Assembly: GCF_030362935.1 (NCBI RefSeq)
Contig: NZ_JAUCDY010000020.1
Coordinates: 1-20,694, forward strand
DNA length: 20,694 bases
From: Thiopseudomonas acetoxidans
GTDB taxonomy: Bacteria; Pseudomonadota; Gammaproteobacteria; Pseudomonadales; Pseudomonadaceae
Direction: 5' to 3'
Numbering within the stretch: position 1 is the stretch's first letter; each line of letters begins with the position of its first letter. Under the pieces are notes generated by a model. It was not told the origin of the DNA, did no database searches, and worked only from the letters and a program-made list of their open reading frames with translations. This document shows positions 15,660 through 20,694 of this stretch, one piece after another. Position numbers and translations under genes: made by a program.

Positions 15660-17474
15660 CTACGCATGCTCTGCCATTTCTTTAAATTTTAAATTATTTT
15701 CTAGTAGCTGGTTGTAAGTACCTTGAGCCACCACCTTGCCTTTATCCATCATGTAAATAATGTCGCATTGTTGGACTGTTTTAAGGCGGTGGGCAATCAT
15801 GATAATGGTTTTTTTGCCGCTGAGTTCGTGGATTGCGTCCATAATTATTTTTTCGGTAATGCCATCTAGGGCGCTGGTGGCTTCGTCAAATACTAAAATA
15901 CTGGCTTGGTTGTAGAGGGCTCTTGCTATGCCGATGCGTTGACGTTGACCGCCTGAAAGCTGTACACCTCTTTCGCCTACTTTGGTATCTAGGCCTTTAT
16001 CTAAGCTGGCGATAAGTTCGTCTAGGTGGGCAAGCTTTGCGGCTTGCTTTACTTGTTCAAGGTTGATTTCTTCTGGACTTAGGCCAAAGGCGATGTTTTC
16101 GGCAATGCTGCCTTCGCTAAGGTAAATGCTTTGCGGTACAAAACCAATGTGCTGTTGCCATTCGCGCAGGTTGCTGGCGTTTATTTCTTGTGCGTCTAAA
16201 TAGAGCTTGCCTTTGTCTGGCTGTAACAAGCCGAGGATTAAATCTATGGTGGTGGATTTTCCTGAACCCGACTCCCCTACTAGGCCTATGGTGGCGTTGA
16301 TAGGAATTTGCATCGTTATGTTATCTAGCGCTGGCTGGTGCTTGTTGGGATAGGTAAAGGTTATTTCGTTTAGCTTTAGGGTTTTGGCTTGGTTTATGTC
16401 TAAAGCATTGGCTGTGCTGGGTTTGCTACTTTTACTTGGTTTGCTGGTGGTGGTTTGGCTGGCAACTAAGTCAGGCTTAATGGATTCAAACGCAGCGATA
16501 CCGCCTTTTATAGTAGTGATGCTGCCGTAAATTTGCTGTAGCGCTGGTAGCAATTTAAAACCTGCTAGGGCGTAAACAGCAAGTACAGGTAATACTTTAC
16601 TGAGCTCACCATTTTCTAATTTAAGTAATACCAGTACTAGGCTAATCATGGCACCAAAGGCGAGTAGCTCCATAAAATAACGGGGTACTTGGCTAAAGGC
16701 GGCGGTTGTGCCCTGCGCTCTGGCTAAGATTTTATTTTCTTGATGAAACTGTTCGATAAAGTGTTTGTTTCTACCCATTATTAGGATGTCTTTAATGCCA
16801 CCAAAGCCTTCGTTCATTAGGCGGAAACGTTGGGTGCTAGCGCTGGAGATATTCGCGCCGTTTACTATCAGGCGTTTTTTTATTAATTGGTATATCACCA
16901 CATAACCCGCACCAAACATAAGTAAGCCGACTAGGGCAATAATTGGGTTATAGCTAATAACTGCTACTGAAATAATGACAGCTAGCACTAGACGTGTATT
17001 TAGCTGCATGGCGGGGACGATAATTGCGCCCGTTACCCTAGGTGCTTCTGTTGCAACCTGCTTGGTGAGCTGAGCGCTGGAGCCGGTGGAGTGAAAAAGC
17101 CAGTTTTGTTGTAGGTAGTGCTCGTAAAGGCGGTCGGCGATTTCTGTGCCCACTTGCATGCTGTAAAGTGATAAACGCCACGTGGTGAGGACAGATATAA
17201 CAGAGGCTAGGCCAAGCATTAAAAGAGCGGCTAAGCCTGTTAAAAACAGGAAATTAGTTGGGTTGCTAATGCCACTGGTAAGATAAAGCTGTTTGTAAAG
17301 ACTGTTGGTTTCTATCAGGTTAATATCTGCCACCAACGCCATAAAAGGACCGATAGAAGCAATACCGACCAGCTCCATTATTGCCATAAGCACGACAAGG
17401 ATTTGTAACACGTAAAACTTGCGTCTTTGGGTGGGGGTTAAGAGCTGGAAGAGTTCTTTAAGGGTGTTGAACAT
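15660..17474 (-). CDS. ABC transporter, fused permease-ATPase (PglK/MsbA-like flippase)
   Basis: A 604-residue half-transporter expected to work as a homodimer in the inner membrane. The N-terminal part begins LTPTQRRKFYVLQILVVLMAIMELVGI, a start typical of PglK-like lipid-linked-oligosaccharide flippases. Hydrophobic segments lie near 21-46, 72-97, 161-200 and 270-310. The nucleotide-binding domain (about 365-604) is complete: Walker A GESGSGKST (400-408), Q-loop Gln448, signature LSGGQRQR (506-513), Walker B ILVFDEATSALD (526-537) and H-loop His562. A Ser/Lys/Thr-rich linker (341-354) joins the domains. No Wzx-type flippase or Wzm/Wzt pair is in the window, so this protein probably flips the lipid-linked glycan of the locus. 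It begins 66 bases after the regulator gene and has a poor ribosome site. Confidence 0.9.
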   Translation of the reverse strand: MFNTLKELFQLLTPTQRRKFYVLQILVVLMAIMELVGIASIGPFMALVADINLIETNSLYKQLYLTSGISNPTNFLFLTGLAALLMLGLASVISVLTTWRLSLYSMQVGTEIADRLYEHYLQQNWLFHSTGSSAQLTKQVATEAPRVTGAIIVPAMQLNTRLVLAVIISVAVISYNPIIALVGLLMFGAGYVVIYQLIKKRLIVNGANISSASTQRFRLMNEGFGGIKDILIMGRNKHFIEQFHQENKILARAQGTTAAFSQVPRYFMELLAFGAMISLVLVLLKLENGELSKVLPVLAVYALAGFKLLPALQQIYGSITTIKGGIAAFESIKPDLVASQTTTSKPSKSSKPSTANALDINQAKTLKLNEITFTYPNKHQPALDNITMQIPINATIGLVGESGSGKSTTIDLILGLLQPDKGKLYLDAQEINASNLREWQQHIGFVPQSIYLSEGSIAENIAFGLSPEEINLEQVKQAAKLAHLDELIASLDKGLDTKVGERGVQLSGGQRQRIGIARALYNQASILVFDEATSALDGITEKIIMDAIHELSGKKTIIMIAHRLKTVQQCDIIYMMDKGKVVAQGTYNQLLENNLKFKEMAEHA

Positions 17475-17540
17475 GGAATGGGGTCTTTTGGGCTGGGTTA
17501 GCCGCTGTAATTTAAGTGTGTTGTTGGCTTTTAGCAGAGT

Positions 17541-17843
17541 TTACAACTTTTTTAACTGCTCAAGCTCTTTAGTTAGCGTTTCGTATTCCTGCTTTTTTCG
17601 CGCGATGAATTTTTCCGTCAAACGGATACGTTCTTGGATTCCGTCTGCGGTGAGGGCGTAGCGGTAGGCGAGTTTGTTGTCGCTGTTGGCAAAACGTTCG
17701 GCCTTGATGAAACCTTTTTCAGTTAGCGCCTTGAGGATGTAGTTGGTTTTGCCAAGGCTAAAGCCGAGCTGCTGTGCCAGCGAGCGTTGGTTGGGCTCTT
17801 CTGGGGCGTGTTGCAGGGTTTTAAGTAGTACTTCGTTGTTCAT
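17541..17843 (-). CDS. EPS-associated MarR-family transcriptional regulator
   Basis: The 100-residue protein is a winged-helix DNA-binding protein of the EPS-associated MarR type: EPNQRSLAQQLGFSLGKTNYILKALTEKGFIKAERF (recognition helix and wing), NKLAYRYALTADGIQERIRL, then a C-terminal charged helix (ARKKQEYETLTKELEQLKKL) likely to form a coiled coil for dimerisation. I place the start at ATG 17843 because this gives the length usual for the family. An upstream in-frame ATG at 17987 would add 48 residues encoded by the foldback repeat and unlike the family. It is the first gene after the ops-containing leader and probably regulates this polysaccharide operon, a common position for the family. 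Confidence 0.85.
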   Translation of the reverse strand: MNNEVLLKTLQHAPEEPNQRSLAQQLGFSLGKTNYILKALTEKGFIKAERFANSDNKLAYRYALTADGIQERIRLTEKFIARKKQEYETLTKELEQLKKL

Positions 17844-17871
17844 TGTTATTTTCTTGTTGGAGCTTTGTTTT

Positions 17872-17986
17872 TGTGGAGCCCGACTTGTCGGGGAAGCTTT
17901 TGCTTTTAAAGGCTGGCAGGTTCCGCGACTGGGATTTAGCTTTGTGTCGCTGTTTAGCTTTGTTCCCTGACAAGTCAGATCCCACA
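17872..17986. repeat. Foldback element with 24-bp imperfect inverted repeats
   Basis: Positions 17872-17895 and the reverse complement of 17963-17986 agree at 19 of 24 bases. Each arm itself has a small palindrome: CCCGAC-TT-GTCGGG at 17879-17892, and CTGAC-AA-GTCAG in the right arm. Between the arms the 11-base word TTTAGCTTTGT occurs twice, 18 bases apart (17935, 17953). It lies in the leader between the ops element and the regulator gene. No T-run follows on the minus strand, so it is not a classical terminator; it resembles a small non-autonomous or REP-type element, and may fold in the leader RNA. Confidence 0.6.
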
Positions 17987-18031
17987 TGGTTTAGTGCTTT
18001 GTTGATGGCTTGGTGTTGCTGGTTGTTTTGG

Positions 18032-18043
18032 CACGCTACCGCC
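18032..18043 (-). promoter_or_regulatory. ops element (RfaH recruitment site) in the operon leader
   Basis: On the minus strand this is GGCGGTAGCGTG, a perfect match to the ops (operon polarity suppressor) consensus at which RfaH loads onto a paused RNA polymerase in gammaproteobacterial LPS, capsule and toxin operons. It lies about 190 bases upstream of the first gene and faces the whole 17-kb glycan cluster. A GTTAAGC heptamer (18071-18065), as found in the JUMPstart element, lies some 20 bases upstream. The expected effect is suppression of polarity over a very long transcript. No rfaH gene is in the window. Confidence 0.85.
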
Positions 18044-18101
18044 CTACGCTGTTTTACGTATGTAGCTTAACTTATGGACTGTTCAAATTTTGAAAGGCTG
18101 A

Positions 18102-18107
18102 ATATTA
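18102..18107 (-). promoter_or_regulatory. Possible -10 hexamer of the operon promoter
   Basis: TAATAT on the minus strand matches TATAAT at 4 of 6 positions and would place the start of transcription about 50-60 bases before the ops element, the normal distance. No convincing -35 box lies 17 bases upstream (ATGCAA at 18130-18125), so this is a weak call. Confidence 0.25.
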
Positions 18108-18275
18108 CCTAAAGCTGTAGGGCTTTGCATTGTTTTTTGTTGGTTTGTTGGAGCATGGTTTTGTGCTTTATGCCTGCGGCTTGCTGGTGGTTTGAGCTCT
18201 GTGTTTTTCTGCTTGTTTGTGTGCTGCACAAAATTCAGTCATTTACAGGGCTGAGAATCTAATTGCTGTACTGTG
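18108..18275. other. Gene-free stretch upstream of the operon
   Basis: This stretch has no reading frame with a convincing start or coding pattern on either strand. It is rich in TTG/TGT words on the plus strand. It should hold the upstream part of the minus-strand operon promoter. I see no further named site in it. Confidence 0.5.
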
Positions 18276-18300
18276 TGTGGGAGTGCATCTTATGCGCGAT
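18276..18300 (+). repeat. REP-like palindromic repeat, copy 1 (diverged)
   Basis: TGTGGGAGTGCATCTTATGCGCGAT agrees with the copy after the chemoreceptor gene (20592-20616) at 21 of 25 bases, in the same orientation. The core folds GCGCATAAGATGCAC-like, as REP elements do. Confidence 0.6.
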
Positions 18301-18332
18301 AAGTCCAGCAGCCAGCCCACAAAACATGTTCC

Positions 18333-18381
18333 TGTAGGTTGCCCCTTTAGGGCGACATGTCAGCCTAAAGACCGACCTACA
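18333..18381. repeat. Palindromic dispersed-type repeat (two TGTAGGT half-sites)
   Basis: The two halves, each starting TGTAGGT and ending GACATG, are inverted copies of each other. They give a 49-base near-palindrome, with an inner hairpin GCCC-CTTTA-GGGC at 18341-18353. Related 'TGTAGGTCGG' repeats are dispersed in many gammaproteobacteria. It sits between two oppositely oriented REP-like copies, forming a composite (BIME-like) cluster. Confidence 0.65.
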
Positions 18382-18392
18382 TGGAGAATCCC

Positions 18393-18417
18393 AATCGCGC
18401 AAGAGTTGCGCTCCTAC
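18393..18417 (-). repeat. REP-like palindromic repeat, copy 2 (inverted)
   Basis: The 22 bases 18393-18414 are the exact reverse complement of 20596-20617 beyond the chemoreceptor gene. The core GCGCAA-GAG-TTGCGC is a perfect six-base-pair hairpin. Together with copy 1 it forms a head-to-head pair. The remaining bases to 18538 hold only the upstream region of the chemoreceptor gene. Confidence 0.75.
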
Positions 18418-18538
18418 GGGTGCCTGTCAGAGAGTTTTGATGTGTATTAAGGTACTATCACTCGGTCAGTCGAATCCTGTGGTTTTGGCAGCGGTTAGCG
18501 TATGATTTGGTTAGCCAATTTTATGCAAGGAGTTTAGG

Positions 18539-20554
18539 GTGTTTTCTTCATTTACCTTTCAGCAACGACTGCTTGCTACCATTATTTTATCGGGTAGCGT
18601 TTTTCTTTTGTTTGGCTTGTTATATACCTTGGATCATCGTGCTCAACTGGCTGAAAGCACTATGCTTAAGCACAGTGAAGCGATGCAGGTGGTGTTAAAT
18701 GAGCGGATTAAATCCAAGGAAGAGTTCGGTTTAGGCTTGGCGGTGATGCTGGCTAATAATCCGTTAGTTCCAGAATACCTTGCGGGCAACTCTCGCGATA
18801 AAGCGCTAACTCTGCTTAGTGGAATTATCAAAAATTACGCTGAAACCACTAATTACCGCGGTTTAAAAATACAAATTCATACGGCTGAGGGTCGCTCTTG
18901 GCTACGTAGTTGGGATCCTGCTAACCACGGTGATGATTTGCTGTTTCGTCCCAGTATTCAAAAAATCATACAGGAGCAAAAACCTTTTGCCAGTTCGACG
19001 GAAACTGGACTGGTTGGTTTTGCAATACGTGGCGTTGCACCAATTTTTATGAACGGTGAATACCTCGGTAGCTTAGAGGTGCTGCAGGGTGTGGGCAGTG
19101 TCAGCCGTGATTTTGAGGCCGATGGTCAGGCCTATATTATGCTGCTGAATAAGAATGTGTTGCGTGATTCTCCTAGCCTTGCGCAAAATAAGTCGGTGGC
19201 TAACTATGTGTTGCCTAACGATGCTTGGTTTAATGAGCGGGCGTTAGATTTTGCTAAGTCGTTGAACTTAGATGCGCTAGATTTGCGTGCTGGTCAGCTA
19301 AATACTGAGTTAAATGATCAATGGTTTGCTACGCAATCGCCTGTGATTGATTTGAATGGCGAGTTAATTGGTGTGCATATTATTGGTGAGCCGGCGCAGG
19401 TGATTGCCGAGCAGGTTAAGTCCGCATCCGCCGCGGCGTGGATGTTTATGCTGATGCTGGGGTTGCTGATTTTAGGTATGGGCGTGATGGTGGCTTGGCA
19501 GGTGCAGCGTGGAATTGTTGGGCCAATTACGCGTTTTCAGCAGCAGTTAGGTGTGATTGCTGATTCTTTGGATTTAACTAAGCGCATTACCACGCAAGAT
19601 CGCGGTAGTTTAGGTGCCTTGGCAGCGCAGACCAATAATTTGTTGGTCCAGCTGGAGACTGCTGTTAAAGGTGTGCATAGCGGCTCTGACCAAATCAGTG
19701 CCACGGCGAAAGATCTTGCCATGACCGCTGGATTGGTCAGCCGCTCAAATAGCACGCAGCTTAGAGTGACTCAGTCGATGGCGGCAGCGGTTGAGCAAAT
19801 GTCTTCTTCGGTGGCTGAAATCACCTCGACCATGGAGGAGTTGTCGGCGTCGTCTACGCAGATTGCGGATTATTCCCATGTAGTGGTGGATGTGGCGAAT
19901 CAGACCCTTGATAGCAGTAAAAAAGGGGCGGATACCATGCAAAACCTGCAGGAACGTATGGCGGATATTCATCAGGATAGCGCTGTGAGTCTGCAGGAGA
20001 TTTTGCAGTTGGGGCATCAGTCCAAGGCTATTAGTAAGGTTATGGATTTGATTAATGACCTAGCTGACCAGACCAAGCTGATTGCTTTTAATGCGGCGCT
20101 GGAGGCTTCTAGTGCGGGTGAGTCGGGTAAGCGTTTCTCGGTAGTGGCAAGTGAAATTCGCCGATTGGCGGATAGCGTGACGGATTCTACTTTTGAGATT
20201 GAGGGGCGTATTCAAGAGGTGCAAGACTCGATTAATCGCTTGGTGATTACTTCGGAGAAAGGTTCTACTTCGATCCAGCAGGGTATGCAGCTGAGCTCAG
20301 AAACCGCGCATGAGTTGAGTATGCTGGTTGATGCAGCGAGTAAAACCAGTAATGCCGCGAAGCAGATTTCATTGTCTACACAGCAACAAAAAACCGCGAG
20401 TAATCAGGTGGTGATTGCCTTGCATGATATCGCCAACGCCAGCAGTCACAACGCCCAATCAGTGCGCGACATTACCAATATCAGTGAAGACATGCTGAAA
20501 ATGTCACAACACCTACACGAGCTGGTGAATGAGTTTCGGGTGGGGGAAGCGTAA
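18539..20554 (+). CDS. Methyl-accepting chemotaxis protein with large periplasmic sensor
   Basis: A 671-residue chemoreceptor of the inner membrane that passes ligand signals to CheA/CheW. It shows TM1 (about 11-30), a periplasmic domain of about 265 residues with a double-Cache (dCACHE_3-like) pattern (YRGLKIQIHTAEGRSWLRSWDP, later GEYLGSLEVLQGVGSV and GELIGVHIIGEPAQ), TM2 (about 300-320), HAMP (about 321-372) and the cytoplasmic coiled-coil domain. The hairpin tip is DLADQTKLIAFNAALEASSA-GESGKRFSVVASEIRRLA (507-543), a variant of the usual QTNLLALNAAIEAARAGE. No CheR-tether pentapeptide ends the protein. The start is GTG at 18539 with AAGGAG six bases upstream; TATGAT at 18501-18506 could be a -10 box. 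It is transcribed away from the glycan operon, with REP copies on both sides. The ligand is unknown. Confidence 0.93.
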   Translation: MFSSFTFQQRLLATIILSGSVFLLFGLLYTLDHRAQLAESTMLKHSEAMQVVLNERIKSKEEFGLGLAVMLANNPLVPEYLAGNSRDKALTLLSGIIKNYAETTNYRGLKIQIHTAEGRSWLRSWDPANHGDDLLFRPSIQKIIQEQKPFASSTETGLVGFAIRGVAPIFMNGEYLGSLEVLQGVGSVSRDFEADGQAYIMLLNKNVLRDSPSLAQNKSVANYVLPNDAWFNERALDFAKSLNLDALDLRAGQLNTELNDQWFATQSPVIDLNGELIGVHIIGEPAQVIAEQVKSASAAAWMFMLMLGLLILGMGVMVAWQVQRGIVGPITRFQQQLGVIADSLDLTKRITTQDRGSLGALAAQTNNLLVQLETAVKGVHSGSDQISATAKDLAMTAGLVSRSNSTQLRVTQSMAAAVEQMSSSVAEITSTMEELSASSTQIADYSHVVVDVANQTLDSSKKGADTMQNLQERMADIHQDSAVSLQEILQLGHQSKAISKVMDLINDLADQTKLIAFNAALEASSAGESGKRFSVVASEIRRLADSVTDSTFEIEGRIQEVQDSINRLVITSEKGSTSIQQGMQLSSETAHELSMLVDAASKTSNAAKQISLSTQQQKTASNQVVIALHDIANASSHNAQSVRDITNISEDMLKMSQHLHELVNEFRVGEA

Positions 20555-20591
20555 AGCTCTTGTGGGTACCTCAAGTCCGCTTCGCCCACCT

Positions 20592-20616
20592 TGTGGGAGC
20601 GCAACTCTTGCGCGAT
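20592..20616 (+). repeat. REP-like palindromic repeat, copy 3
   Basis: TGTGGGAGCGCAACTCTTGCGCGAT has a six-base-pair hairpin core (GCGCAA/TTGCGC). It is the inverted partner of 18393-18414 and a direct relative of 18276-18300. It follows the chemoreceptor stop by 37 bases and may act as a transcript-end structure; there is no T-run. The putative IS end begins within two bases of it. Confidence 0.75.
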
Positions 20617-20617
20617 T

Positions 20618-20694
20618 TGGAATGCCCCCCTAAAGTTGGACTGCTTCAACTCTAGGAGATGAAGCTATGTCTAAACCGAAACATGACAGCCGCT
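20618..20694 (+). mobile_element. Left end of a probable IS3-family insertion sequence (cut by window)
   Basis: TGGAATGCCCCCCTAAAGTTGGAC at the left resembles the 'TG...CCCC..AAAGTTGGAC' ends of IS3-family (IS150-group) elements. It is followed at normal distance by a ribosome site and an ORF start. The element adjoins REP copy 3, as often happens with ISs that target REP sequences. The right end lies outside the window, so this cannot be confirmed here. Confidence 0.5.
20667..20694 (+). CDS. Start of a probable transposase orfA (partial)
   Basis: Only nine codons are visible, M-S-K-P-K-H-D-S-R. AGGAG (20654-20658) lies eight bases before the ATG. A short basic start of this kind, close behind an IS-like end, suits an IS3-type orfA helix-turn-helix protein. 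The family call rests on context, not on the nine residues. Confidence 0.45.

Noticed and set aside
17844..17987. N-terminal extension of the MarR-like regulator to ATG 17987 (148 residues)
   Set aside because: The extra 48 residues are encoded by the foldback repeat, are low in any recognisable motif, and exceed the usual family length. ATG 17843 starts the winged-helix region properly.
18217..18450. Plus-strand 77-codon open frame in the REP cluster
   Set aside because: It is composed almost wholly of palindromic repeats and has no ribosome site or coding pattern.
18485..18499. Possible sigma-54 promoter (TGGCA...AGC) before the chemoreceptor gene
   Set aside because: The GG and GC elements are one base too close for the -24/-12 spacing, and the TTGC part is not matched.
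20555..20617. Rho-independent terminator after the chemoreceptor gene
   Set aside because: GTGGG...CCCAC and the REP hairpin can fold, but no T-run follows, so it is listed only as a REP repeat.
1..20694. CRISPR array, tRNA, rRNA or flagellin/maf genes
   Set aside because: No regularly spaced repeats, cloverleaf-like segments or matching protein motifs were seen on either strand.

Overview
The window holds a surface-glycan locus of a gammaproteobacterium, flanked by insertion-sequence (IS) debris, plus one chemoreceptor gene. The organism is suggested by a perfect 12-base ops element (the RfaH recruitment signal of gammaproteobacteria), an EPS-type MarR regulator, and REP-like palindromes of the 'TGTGGGAGCG...GCGAT' kind common in Pseudomonas and marine relatives. 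Genus cannot be read from this sequence; a marine Oceanospirillales-like host is a guess.

Layout: (1) 1-790 is degraded IS material, including an IS30-type transposase remnant with a nonsense codon. (2) 795-17843 is a colinear minus-strand cluster of 14 genes with short gaps, ATGA overlaps and no opposing gene. It reads right to left. In transcription order: EPS-associated MarR-like regulator; PglK-like ABC flippase; PseB; PseC; class I methyltransferase; FemAB/GNAT-like acyltransferase; aldo/keto reductase; an SpsF-type cytidylyltransferase fused to a class III aminotransferase; PseG; a short-chain dehydrogenase; a calcineurin-like phosphoesterase; an ATP-grasp ligase; PseI; a relic of a second, diverged pseI; a GT-B 'surface carbohydrate' protein; a polysaccharide pyruvyl transferase; and a GT-A family 2 glycosyltransferase. 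(3) 17844-18538 is a gene-free leader and repeat region with the ops element on the minus strand, a foldback repeat and a cluster of REP-like palindromes. (4) 18539-20554 (+) is a methyl-accepting chemotaxis protein. (5) The end holds another REP copy, abutting the left end of what looks like an IS3-family element cut off by the window edge.

How it works together: PseB and PseC convert UDP-GlcNAc to a 4-amino-4,6-dideoxy-altrose derivative. An N-acetyltransferase (no PseH is present; the FemAB-like protein is the candidate), PseG (UDP removal) and PseI (condensation with PEP) would then give a pseudaminic-acid-type nonulosonic acid. The SpsF-like domain would activate it with CMP. Interspersed accessory enzymes suggest a modified or different nonulosonate. 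Two glycosyltransferases and a pyruvyl transferase would build a repeat unit, and the ABC protein would flip it. ops, the EPS-type regulator, glycosyltransferases and the flippase favour a cell-surface polysaccharide over flagellin glycosylation; no flagellin or maf gene is seen.

The most interesting points are the predicted RfaH control of a pse operon, the fusion gene carrying an internal Shine-Dalgarno and start codon exactly at the domain junction, the absence of canonical PseH and PseF, the uncharacterised SDR-phosphoesterase-ATP-grasp cassette between pseG and pseI, and the diverged pseI scar.
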